A stretch of DNA of 64,000 bases, taken from contig SVOS01000005.1 of NCBI GenBank assembly GCA_015066245.1, positions 1 to 64,000 on the forward strand. Direction: 5' to 3'. Shown here one piece after another: positions 8,794 through 17,811 of this stretch. The notes under the pieces were generated by a model that had not been told where the DNA came from, did not search any database, and saw only the letters and a list, made by a program, of their open reading frames with translations. The position numbers and the translations under genes are program-made. The DNA is from Oscillospiraceae bacterium. Lineage in GTDB: Bacteria; Bacillota; Clostridia; Oscillospirales; Acutalibacteraceae. Every line of letters begins with the position of its first letter. Position 1 is the first letter of the stretch.

Positions 8794-9969
8794 TTATTTA
8801 TCGTTGTTTTCTGCCTTGACTTCAGCGACTTCAGGCGGAATAAGTCCTTTTTTCTTCTCGCGTTTTTCGGTTGCTTCTCTGATAAGCACATAGGCAGTTG
8901 ATGCCAGCGGAATTCCCAGTAGTATACCCAGAGGGCCTGCTACTGCGGCACCTACCGTAACAGATGCCAGTACCCATATTGCAGGGAGGTTAATTCGGCT
9001 GCCCATTACTCGGGGGTAGATAAGGTTTCCTTCAAGCTGCTGAAGGATAATAAGGAAGATAATAAAAATCAAAGCCTTAAAGGGGGATTCCGTGCAGATA
9101 AGGAAAGCACCAACACCGCCTGCAATAAAAGCACCCACAACGGGAATCAACGCACACACACCAACCAGTGCACCTACCATGGGTGCATAGGGAATCTGAA
9201 GAATCAGCATACCCAAAGCACACAGAACACCAAGGATAATTGCCTCGATGGTCTGGCCTGAAATAAAGTTTCGGAATACCTCACTTCCCACAGAAGAAGC
9301 ATGAACAATGTAATTGCCGACTTTTTTGGGAAGCCATGCTCTTATAAGGCGTTTTGCCTGAGCTTTCAGGGTTTCTTTGCTGAAAAGAATGTAGATTGAG
9401 AAGATAGTAGCAAAAATACCGTCAATAACACCGCCTACAAAAGCGATAATTGTATCCATAGCACCGCCAACAATGGTGCCGCTCTGGTCTCTGAGCCAAT
9501 TTTCGGCAGAAGCACCGATTTCTTTCCAGTTGATTTTTATAAGCAAGGAGCCAAAGGGCAGGTTCTCAAGGTCTGGTTCGTTCTGCATATAGTTGATGAT
9601 ATTCATAACATTCTTGACAACAATCTGAATAGCATCCGCAAGCTCAGGAATAACAAGAATAATAACACCTGCAATAATTCCTAAGATTACAACCAGCGAC
9701 ATCAGAAACGCCAGAGGTCGTCTGAGGTTTTTGGCGGCTTTTTTGGTGGCTTTCGGCCACAGATGCTTCTCAAAAAACCTCATGGGCACATTGAGAATAA
9801 GGGCAATAAAAAATCCTATAATCAAAGGTGTGAAAAGCCTTGTGATTGCATTAAATGCAGCGGACACAGCACCCAAATTTGCAATAGTAAGATAAATTAC
9901 TATACAAACCGCCGCAATTCCGATTATCCACTTGGAAAGCGGCTTCATATTTTCTCTGAATTTTTTCAT
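8794..9969 (-). CDS. AI-2E family transporter (PerM-like permease)
   Basis: Polytopic membrane protein of 391 residues in the AI-2E/PerM (UPF0118) family. Members export autoinducer-2 or act as Na+/H+ antiporters or small-solute permeases. Seven to eight hydrophobic helices are visible, including a hairpin pair near residues 20-60 and a C-terminal glycine-rich block with the conserved PRVMGSRINLPA motif. The last 25 residues are charged and cytoplasmic. The start was moved from GTG 9975 to the ATG at 9969 because AAAGGAG stands 7 bases before it. It is a single gene between the dockerin gene and a two-component system, and no LuxS or Lsr gene is in view, so autoinducer transport is not supported by context. 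Confidence 0.85.
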   Translation of the reverse strand: MKKFRENMKPLSKWIIGIAAVCIVIYLTIANLGAVSAAFNAITRLFTPLIIGFFIALILNVPMRFFEKHLWPKATKKAAKNLRRPLAFLMSLVVILGIIAGVIILVIPELADAIQIVVKNVMNIINYMQNEPDLENLPFGSLLIKINWKEIGASAENWLRDQSGTIVGGAMDTIIAFVGGVIDGIFATIFSIYILFSKETLKAQAKRLIRAWLPKKVGNYIVHASSVGSEVFRNFISGQTIEAIILGVLCALGMLILQIPYAPMVGALVGVCALIPVVGAFIAGGVGAFLICTESPFKALIFIIFLIILQQLEGNLIYPRVMGSRINLPAIWVLASVTVGAAVAGPLGILLGIPLASTAYVLIREATEKREKKKGLIPPEVAEVKAENNDK

Positions 9970-10053
9970 ATACACTCTCCTTTCCGATGAAAAGAAAAAC
10001 CTTTCTACAAAGTATGTTACTTTATAGAAAGGCTAAAGTCAAGGAGAAAAAGG

Positions 10054-11370
10054 TTAAATTTTAAGCATTATATCCACAAAAAATGTGCGATCGTCATTGT
10101 AAAAGTTTGAGTAACCGTTGTATCTTCTGACGGTGGATTTTACCGACTCGATACCTATACCGCTGCCAAAGGATTTTGTGGAGAGATATTTGTCCTTGTG
10201 TTTTTCAATATGTCCCGAAAAACCATTGGTGGATACAATATATATTTCGCCGTTATCCTCCATATCGGCCTTGAAATTTATGTATTTGTTGTCGTCTTTT
10301 GCTTCTGTGGCAGCATGGATTGCATTCTCCAGCAGGTTGCCAACAATGGTGCAGAGGTCAACATCGGAGATACCGGGCTTTTCGGGCAGCCGAATCTGCC
10401 AGTCGCAGTTGATGTTGTGCTGAATGGCGTTTTCGTAGCAGAAGCACATAAGGGCGTTGAGGGCACTGTTTTTTGTAAATACCATTCTGCTGTGAGCAGA
10501 ATCTACAAGCTCGCCGTAACCGCCCAGAAGCTCCACAAGTGCTTCGGTGTTGCCTTCTTTTGCAAGGGTAGAGGCAGTGTGTGCCATGTGCTTGAAGTCA
10601 TGTCTGAGCTTTGATGTGGTTTCGATATGCTTTTGAAGCTTCTGATATTGAGAAGCCTGCATCGAAAGGAGTCTTGCCTCTTCGTTGATTCTGACTTTAT
10701 CCGCAAGATTTTTGGCAATGGTATAAAGCATTGCATGAAAAACAAGCTGCATGATAACCAGAGTTGTAACGATGGTTGTGTAGATTTGACCTACTCTGCC
10801 TAATCTCATAAGAGAGAAATCATGGGGTACGGTCATCATATTTGCAACATCAAAAATCAGCGGCACCAGCCACAAAACCTTCCAGAGATTGTCGATATCG
10901 CTTTCATACATAAGCCAGCGGATTTTTTTGATCATCAGAGCAAATAATACGATAAATGCTGCAGTAATTACCCATCTGAGCAAAAGTCCCCAGCCGAGAT
11001 TGTCTACAAACGTTTTGTTGCTGTTAAGATAAGCCTCCAGAAGATATCCGTAAAGTCTCAGGGACGACGACACTGCACCGCCTGAGGTGAAGATGTAGAG
11101 GATTTTGAGTTTTGCGGTTTTAAGCATAAGCAGTACATAAGCAATCGTTGCAAAGGTTACTGCAAGTATAATCATGTTTACGTTAAACTTAAATAAAACC
11201 CTGAGGTATCCGCCTATTGCAGAAAGAGACAGAAAAATTCCCGAATAAAGCCACAAAGACCAGGGCTTTGGGATTACGGAATCTCTGTCAAATATCAGAA
11301 GGCAGAAAAAGCCTATGGGGACAATGGCGGCTATTTCTAAAATGGACAGTATCAAAGCAGAAAAATCCAT
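10054..11370 (-). CDS. AgrC-like sensor histidine kinase (GHKL ATPase)
   Basis: Membrane sensor of the peptide-pheromone/AgrC class, 438 residues. The first about 220 residues contain six to seven hydrophobic helices and act as the sensor. A coiled-coil linker leads to the phosphoacceptor site in KLRHDFKHM (about residue 258). The GHKL ATPase follows, with an N-box NLLENAIHAA and a glycine box GSGIGIESV near the C-terminus. The ATG is one base after the stop of the response-regulator gene, and the AGG site lies inside that gene's end, so the two are translationally coupled. No peptide-precursor or AgrB-like processing gene is adjacent, so the signal is unknown. Confidence 0.9.
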   Translation of the reverse strand: MDFSALILSILEIAAIVPIGFFCLLIFDRDSVIPKPWSLWLYSGIFLSLSAIGGYLRVLFKFNVNMIILAVTFATIAYVLLMLKTAKLKILYIFTSGGAVSSSLRLYGYLLEAYLNSNKTFVDNLGWGLLLRWVITAAFIVLFALMIKKIRWLMYESDIDNLWKVLWLVPLIFDVANMMTVPHDFSLMRLGRVGQIYTTIVTTLVIMQLVFHAMLYTIAKNLADKVRINEEARLLSMQASQYQKLQKHIETTSKLRHDFKHMAHTASTLAKEGNTEALVELLGGYGELVDSAHSRMVFTKNSALNALMCFCYENAIQHNINCDWQIRLPEKPGISDVDLCTIVGNLLENAIHAATEAKDDNKYINFKADMEDNGEIYIVSTNGFSGHIEKHKDKYLSTKSFGSGIGIESVKSTVRRYNGYSNFYNDDRTFFVDIMLKI

Positions 11371-11371
11371 T

Positions 11372-12097
11372 TTATTTACCTGCCTTTCGTCTTACTTCAA
11401 AACGCCTGTCTATAAGTGCCTGAGAGACTTCATTCTTTTTCTTTTTGCTGACCAGTAGAGTTTCGCCATTTGAAAGTGTGCAGTCGCAGTCTGTGATATC
11501 CGTTACATTGTCAAGGTTAACGGCAACACCTCGGTTAATAACGCAGAACTCGGGAAAGTCGCTTAGGGTTTCCATAAATTTGCTGAACTGAGAGCGGATG
11601 CGGTATTCGTTACGCTTTGTATGAACCAGGCAATAGTTAAGGTCTGACAAAACATACACAATATCAGACACCAGAAGGTTTATGTCCTGCTTGTCGCAAT
11701 TTATGGTTATGTAGGGCATATTCTCGGGCAGAAGCTTTACAGCTTGGTCCAATGCCTTGAAAAGCCTGTCTTCGTCCACGGGCTTCATAATATAGTCAAA
11801 AGCTCTGCAGGGAAAAGCATCAGCCATGTGGTCCATACTTGTGGTCATAAAAATAAGCAAAGTGTCAAGGCTTATCTCTCTAAGCTTTGCGGCGGCTTCG
11901 ATACCTGTGAGGCCGTCCATATAGATGTCCATAAACACAATGTCAAAGCTTTCTTCCTCTAAAGCTCTGAGAAAACTTTCACCGCTTTTGTAGCCCTTTA
12001 TAACAACTGCTTCATGGCGGTCCTTTGCCCATTTGTATGCAAGTTTACCCGATGTTTCGCGGTATTCCTTGATGTCGTCAACAACTGCGATTTTCAT
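11372..12097 (-). CDS. LytTR family response regulator
   Basis: Cytoplasmic response regulator of 241 residues, first gene of a two-gene operon with the AgrC-like kinase. The receiver domain (about 1-125) carries the acidic pair VVDDIKEY, phosphoacceptor Asp in DIVFMDIYMDG and the lysine in MKPVDEDR. A LytTR DNA-binding domain (about 135-235) follows, recognisable by INRGVAVNLDNV and a C-terminal strand with SKKKKNEV. Such regulators bind short direct repeats, usually upstream of virulence, bacteriocin or surface genes. The target here is unknown. A GGGAGAT site precedes the ATG. Confidence 0.92.
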   Translation of the reverse strand: MKIAVVDDIKEYRETSGKLAYKWAKDRHEAVVIKGYKSGESFLRALEEESFDIVFMDIYMDGLTGIEAAAKLREISLDTLLIFMTTSMDHMADAFPCRAFDYIMKPVDEDRLFKALDQAVKLLPENMPYITINCDKQDINLLVSDIVYVLSDLNYCLVHTKRNEYRIRSQFSKFMETLSDFPEFCVINRGVAVNLDNVTDITDCDCTLSNGETLLVSKKKKNEVSQALIDRRFEVRRKAGK

Positions 12098-12205
12098 TTT
12101 GTCATCTCCCTGCTACGTATATATATTTTAATTATACTATATTTTTTATGGATTTCCACTGTTTTACGATTAATTTGCGGTTTTTTGAAGGAAAAATTTT
12201 ATATG

Positions 12206-12233
12206 TTGCAATATATTTAATAAATGATATAAT
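12206..12233 (+). promoter_or_regulatory. Promoter of the ATP-grasp gene
   Basis: TTGCAA (12206-12211), 16-bp spacer, TATAAT (12228-12233). The ribosome site AAAAGGGAG lies at about 12251-12259. Confidence 0.6.
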
Positions 12234-12266
12234 TGCAGGTAAAGGAAAAGAAAAGGGAGTAATTAA

Positions 12267-13271
12267 ATGGGTAGAATTATTACTTTTTTCCGACGTGTGG
12301 CATCAGGCAGTTTCAAGAGATTTTTCAGAAATCTTAATATAGTCCACAAAGAGTCGGGCAAAAACAGATTGTGGCTGTTTTTCAGTATGATTTTTTCTAT
12401 GTTCAGATACGGCATAGGTTACCTTGATTATATGACATTCGGTTTTGCCTACATCAAAAAGGATAAGCGAAAGACCTTTATGACAATGGACGATAACTTG
12501 AGTCTTGCAAGAAGGCTCAACAATCCTGAGGCAAACCCTACATTTACGGACAAACTCAACTTTAACCGCACTTTTAATGAATATCTCAAAAGAGATTTTG
12601 TTGACCTTAAGGATGGCTTTGATGCTTTTGAAAAGTTCTTGGAGGGCAAGACCTGCTTTTTTGCAAAAGAGCCTGCGTCTTTCGGCGGCTTGGGAGTTAT
12701 GAAAGTAGAGCTTGAGGGCAAAGACCTCAGAGAGCTTTATGACGATTTGATGGAAAAGAAGCTTTTCTTAGCAGAGGAAGCAATTACTCAGCATGAGGAA
12801 ATGAACAAGCTCTGCGCTCGTTCTGTTAACACAATTCGTATAGTTACACTTCTTTCTGACAAAGGAAATGCTAATTTTGTATATGCACTTATTCGTGTGG
12901 GCAGCGGCAAAAATGATGTGGATAATGTAACCAGCGGCGGTATGTATACCCTGCTTTCGAAGGAGGGTGTAATTACTCATCCCATGTTCTGTGACAAAAC
13001 TGTGTCATATTACACCGAGCACCCCAATAACGGCTTTGATTTTATGGGCTTTAAGGTGCCGTATTTTGATGAGGCTCTGAAGCTTTGTCAAAAAGCCGCA
13101 AAGGTAGAAAAGCGAATGCGTTATGTGGGTTGGGACGTAGCTATTACCCCCACAGGTCCCGTACTTGTAGAGGGCAATAACCTTCCCGGTTACGATATGT
13201 GTCAGAATCATCGTTTCCACGATTCAAACGAAGGTATGAAAGCCGCCTTTGAATATGCAGAAAAAAACTAA
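12267..13271 (+). CDS. Sugar-transfer-associated ATP-grasp protein
   Basis: A 334-residue protein resembling the ATPgrasp_ST family, whose members are found near sugar-transferase and capsule genes. It begins with a basic amphipathic segment and a short hydrophobic stretch (about residues 30-50). The ATP-grasp fold then shows KEPASFGGLGV (nucleotide-binding loop), EEAITQHEEMN, an arginine-rich strand VNTIRIVTLL, and a C-terminal metal-binding segment with GWDVAITPTG and LVEGNNLPG. The acceptor and the ligated substrate are unknown. It has its own promoter and terminator and stands alone between the LytTR system and tex. Confidence 0.75.
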   Translation: MGRIITFFRRVASGSFKRFFRNLNIVHKESGKNRLWLFFSMIFSMFRYGIGYLDYMTFGFAYIKKDKRKTFMTMDDNLSLARRLNNPEANPTFTDKLNFNRTFNEYLKRDFVDLKDGFDAFEKFLEGKTCFFAKEPASFGGLGVMKVELEGKDLRELYDDLMEKKLFLAEEAITQHEEMNKLCARSVNTIRIVTLLSDKGNANFVYALIRVGSGKNDVDNVTSGGMYTLLSKEGVITHPMFCDKTVSYYTEHPNNGFDFMGFKVPYFDEALKLCQKAAKVEKRMRYVGWDVAITPTGPVLVEGNNLPGYDMCQNHRFHDSNEGMKAAFEYAEKN

Positions 13272-13276
13272 AATTC

Positions 13277-13306
13277 CTGCCGTCTGTTAATCAGGCGGCA
13301 GTTTTT
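13277..13306 (+). terminator. Terminator of the ATP-grasp gene
   Basis: Ten-base-pair stem CTGCCGTCTG/CAGGCGGCAG with one T-G wobble (13277-13301), followed by TTTTT. Its T-tract abuts the -35 box of the tex promoter. Confidence 0.85.
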
Positions 13307-13307
13307 G

Positions 13308-13336
13308 TTGTCAATTGTGAAAATTAGTGGTATAAT
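13308..13336 (+). promoter_or_regulatory. Promoter of tex
   Basis: TTGTCA (13308-13313), exactly 17 bases, TATAAT (13331-13336). The expected start near 13343 gives a leader of about 30 bases before the ATG at 13374. Confidence 0.75.
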
Positions 13337-13373
13337 TAATCTGTTATGCAATTCATTGAAAAGGAAAATTTTT

Positions 13374-15521
13374 ATGGACTTTATTCAGAAATTATCGCAG
13401 GAATTTACTATCAAGCCTGAATATGCAGGCAATATTATCACTCTTTTGGATGAGGGCAACACAATTCCCTTTATCGCACGATATCGTAAAGAACTTCACG
13501 GCTCCATGGATGACCAGCTAATCCGTGAGGTTTCCGAGCGACTTGATTATCTGAGAAATTTTGAGGCAAGAGCCAAAGAAATCACAGAGCTTATCGATGC
13601 TCAGGGAAAATTGACCGAGGAGATTACTGCCGCAATTGAAAAAGCAGAAACCATGGCAGATTTGGAGAATATATACCGTCCCTACAGACCTAAGAGAAAA
13701 ACAAGAGCATCAATTGCCAAAGAAAAGGGTCTGGAGCCTTTGGCAGAATATGTCCTCAACCAGGAGGACGAAAAATCCTTCCCAATAGATTTGGCACAAA
13801 ATTATGTTGATAGCGAGAAAGGCGTAGAAACTGCTGAGGATGCCCTGCAGGGTGCTTTGGACATTATTGCCGAAATCTGCTCTGATAATGCAGACATCAG
13901 AAAGCGTCTCTTTAACCTTGTCTGGCTTAACGGCACCGTTACAAGTGTGGCAGTAGACGAAGAGGCTGACTCTGTTTACACAGGTTACTATAAATTCTCT
14001 GAGGCGGTTAAAAAGATAAGCGGTCACAGAGTTCTTGCCATTAACCGTGGCGAGAGGGAGAAGTTCTTGAAAGTGAGTGTAGAGGTTGACTCGGAAAGAC
14101 CTCTTAATATGATAAGAAAGCTTATGGTTAAGGGGGACTCTCCTTGCTCTGAGGCAGTAATGACAGCCTGTGAGGATGCTTATACAAGACTTCTTCTGCC
14201 TTCAATCGAGCGAGAGGTCAGAGCGGCCCTTACAGAAAACGCAGACGTTGCAGCTATGAAGCTTTTTGCTACAAATCTGCACCAGCTTCTGATGCAGCCT
14301 CCCGTAAAGGACAGGGTTGTTATCGGTCTTGACCCCGGTTATCGAACAGGCTGCAAGGTAGCAGTGGTTGACGGTACAGGCAGAGTTCTTGACACAACAG
14401 TAATTTATCCCACTCACAGTGAGGCAAAAATTAGAGAGAGCAAAGAAAAATTAAAGGCTCTTATTTTAAAGCATGATGCAACGGTGCTTTCTATCGGCAA
14501 CGGTACCGCCAGCAAAGAAACTGAAATTTTTGCCGCTGAAGTTATTGCCGAGCTTAAAAAGGGCGACCTTGCATATATGATGGTAAGTGAGGCAGGTGCA
14601 TCTATTTATTCAGCATCAAAGCTTGCGGCGGATGAGCTGCCTGAGCTTGACCTTACTTTAAGAAGTGCGGTGTCTATTGCAAGACGTCTGCAGGACCCCC
14701 TTGCAGAGCTTGTAAAAATCGACCCCAAGTCTATTGGTATCGGTCAGTATCAGCACGATATGCCCCAGAAGCGTCTGGGTGAGACTCTTGACGGCGTTGT
14801 AGAGGACTGCGTAAACTCTGTTGGTGCAGACCTTAACACCGCATCTCCTGCACTTCTCTCCAGAATAGCAGGCTTAAGCAGCACAGTATCAAAAAACATT
14901 GTTGCCTACAGAGAAGAAAACGGAAAATTCGAAAGCCGCAGCGAGCTTAAAAAAGTTCCCAAATTAGGTCCCAAAGCCTTTGAGCAGTGTGCAGGCTTTT
15001 TACGTGTTGCCGACGGAAAAGAAGCTCTTGACAATACAGCAGTGCATCCCGAATCCTACAAAGCTGCAAAAGAGCTTTTGAAGCTTCTGGGATTTACCTC
15101 AAAAGACATTAAAAACGGCGGTATCAAAGGCGTCAAAGAAAAGGCAACCAACAAAAAAGAGCTTGCCGAAACTCTTGGAATCGGTATGCCTACTTTAGAG
15201 GATATTTTAGACGAGCTTGCTCAGCCCGGCAGAGACCCCCGAGAGAGCCTTCCTCAGCCTCAGCTCAGAACAGACGTTATGGGTATAGAGGACCTTAAAG
15301 AGGGCATGGAGCTTACAGGCACAGTGCGAAATGTAATCGACTTTGGTGCCTTTGTTGACATTGGTGTGCATCAGGACGGCTTGGTGCATATTTCTCAGAT
15401 CAGCGATAAATTTATCAAGCATCCTTCTGAAGCCCTCAAGGTAGGCGACATCGTTAAGGTCAAGGTAATCGGACTGGATGTTAAAAAACAGAGAATTTCC
15501 CTTACTATGAAAGGTTTCTGA
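13374..15521 (+). CDS. tex: Tex family RNA-binding transcriptional accessory protein
   Basis: Cytoplasmic nucleic-acid-binding protein of 715 residues, the usual Tex length. The order of parts matches Tex: an N-terminal helical region with PYRPKRKTRASIAKEKGLEP (about 95-115), a YqgF/RNase H-like domain beginning VIGLDPGYRTGCK (about 320), helix-hairpin-helix segments (LSRIAGLSSTVSKNIV and KKVPKLGPKAFEQCAG), and a C-terminal S1 RNA-binding domain (GTVRNVIDFGAFVDIG onward). The long frame reaches back to 13305, but the ATG at 13374 has AAAGGA ahead, lies just after a clear promoter, and matches the family N-terminus. Tex proteins affect transcription elongation and stress tolerance. Confidence 0.95.
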   Translation: MDFIQKLSQEFTIKPEYAGNIITLLDEGNTIPFIARYRKELHGSMDDQLIREVSERLDYLRNFEARAKEITELIDAQGKLTEEITAAIEKAETMADLENIYRPYRPKRKTRASIAKEKGLEPLAEYVLNQEDEKSFPIDLAQNYVDSEKGVETAEDALQGALDIIAEICSDNADIRKRLFNLVWLNGTVTSVAVDEEADSVYTGYYKFSEAVKKISGHRVLAINRGEREKFLKVSVEVDSERPLNMIRKLMVKGDSPCSEAVMTACEDAYTRLLLPSIEREVRAALTENADVAAMKLFATNLHQLLMQPPVKDRVVIGLDPGYRTGCKVAVVDGTGRVLDTTVIYPTHSEAKIRESKEKLKALILKHDATVLSIGNGTASKETEIFAAEVIAELKKGDLAYMMVSEAGASIYSASKLAADELPELDLTLRSAVSIARRLQDPLAELVKIDPKSIGIGQYQHDMPQKRLGETLDGVVEDCVNSVGADLNTASPALLSRIAGLSSTVSKNIVAYREENGKFESRSELKKVPKLGPKAFEQCAGFLRVADGKEALDNTAVHPESYKAAKELLKLLGFTSKDIKNGGIKGVKEKATNKKELAETLGIGMPTLEDILDELAQPGRDPRESLPQPQLRTDVMGIEDLKEGMELTGTVRNVIDFGAFVDIGVHQDGLVHISQISDKFIKHPSEALKVGDIVKVKVIGLDVKKQRISLTMKGF

Positions 15522-15531
15522 GAATTTTTTG

Positions 15532-15560
15532 TTGACAAAGATATATTGTTGTAGTAATAT
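15532..15560 (+). promoter_or_regulatory. Promoter of the T-box/trpB transcript
   Basis: TTGACA (15532-15537), 17-bp spacer, TAATAT (15555-15560), placed directly after the tex stop codon. Expected transcription start is near 15567. Confidence 0.8.
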
Positions 15561-15566
15561 AAATTA

Positions 15567-15855
15567 TAATTTAAAAGTTAAACCGTTGACGCGGAGATAA
15601 AGGCAATTATGACTTTACAGAGAGTTCGGGCAGCTGAAAGCCGAATAAGACACAGATTGTCAAATGGACCGCTGAGGGTGCAGTCAAATGAGTTTTTCTC
15701 AGAGTATTCTGCAACGTGTGACATACGTCAGTTGTCGGGGATATGATAGTATTCCTTAAAGTGTACGGCTTGCCCGTAAATCAAGGTGGCACCGCGGATA
15801 ATCAGTTTATTCGTCCTTGACAGAAATTTTCTCTGTCAAGGACTGATTTTTTATA
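15567..15855 (+). promoter_or_regulatory. Tryptophan-specific T-box leader upstream of trpB
   Basis: This 5' leader carries the T-box signature AAGGTGGCACCGCGG (15783-15797). Stem I elements include AGAGAGTTCGGG and the apical GCTGAAAGCC segment at about 15619-15645. The specifier appears to be UGG (15665-15667), followed by ACC as in many leaders. The TGGC within the T-box would pair with a tRNA ending GCCA, consistent with the G discriminator base of bacterial tRNA-Trp. A 12-bp terminator stem GTCCTTGACAGA/TCTGTCAAGGAC (15813-15824 and 15832-15843) with a T-run follows. Uncharged tRNA-Trp should stabilise the antiterminator and switch trpB on. Bases 15856-15943 hold only the ribosome site GGAGGA and no further gene. 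Confidence 0.93.
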
Positions 15856-15943
15856 TGGCACTGCTTACCAGACGATGGCGAAACTAAAAATAAGATAATA
15901 AACTAACACACAACTTATTTTATATATAACGGAGGAATTTATT

Positions 15944-17164
15944 ATGAATTTCAGCGGCGTAGATTTTGATACCTATTTCAGACATTACCCCAACAAAGAC
16001 GGTTACTTCGGCAAATACGGCGGAGTGTATATTGAGGATAAATTAAAGGATGCAATGGCGGAGATTACAGAGGCTTACTTCTCTATCTGTCAGTCCAGAA
16101 AGTTTATTGCAGAATTAAGACGAATCAGAAAAGAATTTCAGGGCAGACCTACTCCCGTATCCCATCTTGAGCGTCTTTCAGATGCATTGGGCGGCAGAGT
16201 TCAGCTTTATGCAAAGCGTGAGGATTTGAACCACTCAGGTGCTCACAAGCTTAACCACTGTATGGGTGAGGCACTTCTTGCAAAGTATATGGGCAAAAAG
16301 AAGGTTATAGCAGAGACAGGTGCAGGTCAGCACGGCGTAGCACTTGCTACTGCTGCGGCTTACTTCGGTCTTGAGTGCGACATCTATATGGGCTCTGTTG
16401 ATATCAAAAAGCAGGCACCCAATGTTGCAAGAATGAAGATTTTAGGCGCAAATGTTGTTGAGGTTACTCACGGTCTCAAAACTCTTAAAGAGGCAGTAGA
16501 CGCAGCATTTGATGCTTATTCAAAGGAATATAAGGACTCTATCTACTGCATCGGCTCTGTTTTAGGTCCTCATCCTTTCCCCATGATGGTTAGAGACTTC
16601 CAGTCTGTTATCGGAATTGAAGCAAGAGAGCAGTTCGTTGAGATGACAGGTCACCTTCCCGATGCTATTGTAGCTTGTGTTGGCGGTGGTTCTAATGCGG
16701 CAGGTCTTTTCTCTGGATTTTTAAATGACCCTGTTGACATTTACGGTATCGAGCCTCTGGGCAAAGGTCCTGCACTTGGCGATCATGCTGCTTCTCTTAA
16801 GTACGGCACAGAGGGCATTATGCACGGCTTCAACTCAATTATGCTCAAGGATGAAAACGGCGAGCCTGCTCCTGTTTACTCAGTAGCATCCGGTCTTGAC
16901 TATCCTTCCTCGGGCCCGGAGCATGCATTCCTTCAGGAAATCGGCAGAGTTAAATACGATGTAATTGATGACGAAGAGACTATTGATGCTTTCTATAAGC
17001 TTTCTCGTCTTGAGGGTATCATTCCCGCTATCGAAAGCTCTCATGCTGTTGCATACGGTATGAAGCTTGCAAAGACCATGGAGCACGGCTCTGTTCTTAT
17101 TAACCTTTCGGGCAGAGGCGACAAGGACATGGATTATATTATCGAAAAATACGGCATCAGATAA
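15944..17164 (+). CDS. trpB: Tryptophan synthase beta subunit (orphan TrpB)
   Basis: PLP enzyme of 406 residues that joins indole and L-serine to make tryptophan. The signatures are present: the PLP lysine in AHKLNH (about residue 98), the catalytic glutamate in [10 protein letters not shown], the phosphate-binding loop GGGSNAAG, and the C-terminal LSGRGDKD. The usual AHKIN is AHKLNH here, a mild departure. A strong ribosome site (GGAGGAATTT) precedes the ATG. No trpA, trpC, trpD or other pathway gene is adjacent, and the gene sits alone behind a Trp T-box and in front of a strong terminator. It could therefore salvage external indole when tryptophan is scarce, or work with a TrpA encoded elsewhere. 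Confidence 0.95.
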   Translation: MNFSGVDFDTYFRHYPNKDGYFGKYGGVYIEDKLKDAMAEITEAYFSICQSRKFIAELRRIRKEFQGRPTPVSHLERLSDALGGRVQLYAKREDLNHSGAHKLNHCMGEALLAKYMGKKKVIAETGAGQHGVALATAAAYFGLECDIYMGSVDIKKQAPNVARMKILGANVVEVTHGLKTLKEAVDAAFDAYSKEYKDSIYCIGSVLGPHPFPMMVRDFQSVIGIEAREQFVEMTGHLPDAIVACVGGGSNAAGLFSGFLNDPVDIYGIEPLGKGPALGDHAASLKYGTEGIMHGFNSIMLKDENGEPAPVYSVASGLDYPSSGPEHAFLQEIGRVKYDVIDDEETIDAFYKLSRLEGIIPAIESSHAVAYGMKLAKTMEHGSVLINLSGRGDKDMDYIIEKYGIR

Positions 17165-17177
17165 TATGCAGAACTGA

Positions 17178-17209
17178 ACCCCCCGTTTTACGCAAAACGG
17201 GGGTTTCTT
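17178..17209 (+). terminator. Terminator of trpB
   Basis: Stem of about ten pairs, CCCCCGTTTT/AAAACGGGGG, at about 17181-17203, followed by TTTCTTT. Confidence 0.85.
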
Positions 17210-17239
17210 TGCATATTTAATGCATATTTATCATTTCTA

Positions 17240-17268
17240 TTGCAAAAGACAATAATATGTTGTATAAT
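17240..17268 (+). promoter_or_regulatory. Promoter of the 162-aa membrane protein gene
   Basis: TTGCAA (17240-17245), 17 bases, TATAAT (17263-17268). The GAGGTG ribosome site (17275-17280) follows at once. Confidence 0.7.
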
Positions 17269-17287
17269 TCATTTGAGGTGATGCTCT

Positions 17288-17776
17288 GTGTTCAGATTGT
17301 TTTCTGCAATTCTTGATAAAATGGGCAGCTGGTTCGGGGTAATTTTCAAAATTATCATACCTGTTCTTGTGATGTTTCTGCCCACAAAGCTGGCAGTATA
17401 TTCCATATATATATTCGGTGTAACCTTAGGGGGAGAGTATTATTCCCTCAGCGGTTTCTGTGAGGTTGCTTTTTATCTTATTTATGCATTTTTCATTCTT
17501 ATGGCGATTTTGTTCCCGAGAGTTGCAACAGTGATGGAGTTTATTATAATTCCTTACTATCTGCTGACACTTATACTTTCGTCAACATTGAACCCTATTG
17601 TATTAATGCTCACAAGCCTTGAGGAGCAATTGACCTCATATTGGTATGTTTTGCCCTTTGTACTTGTGTTTGTAGCTTTTAAAATTGCTTTTCACTTTTT
17701 TATCAGCTCAAACCGCGATGCGTTTCAAAAAGAAAAAGAAGAAAAATACGAAAAGAATAACGATTATTATGCATGA
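17288..17776 (+). CDS. Uncharacterised small integral membrane protein
   Basis: A 162-residue protein that I do not recognise. It starts at GTG, chosen because GAGGTG lies 7 bases upstream and a clear promoter precedes it. About four hydrophobic segments are visible (near residues 15-40, 50-75, 80-105 and 115-140). They are followed by a charged, lysine- and glutamate-rich cytoplasmic tail. There are no conserved catalytic motifs or cysteines of note. It stands alone between trpB and the convergent rubredoxin operon, so the context gives no functional clue. Confidence 0.7.
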   Translation: MFRLFSAILDKMGSWFGVIFKIIIPVLVMFLPTKLAVYSIYIFGVTLGGEYYSLSGFCEVAFYLIYAFFILMAILFPRVATVMEFIIIPYYLLTLILSSTLNPIVLMLTSLEEQLTSYWYVLPFVLVFVAFKIAFHFFISSNRDAFQKEKEEKYEKNNDYYA

Positions 17777-17778
17777 AA

Positions 17779-17806
17779 AAAGCCACAGTCCTGAGACTGT
17801 GGCTTT
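17779..17806. terminator. Bidirectional terminator, membrane gene and rubredoxin operon
   Basis: Perfect 12-bp stem AAAGCCACAGTC/GACTGTGGCTTT with loop CTGA (17779-17806). It is flanked by A-runs on the left and T-rich sequence on the right. It ends both the plus-strand membrane gene and the minus-strand oxygen-defence operon. Confidence 0.9.
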
Positions 17807-17811
17807 GATTT

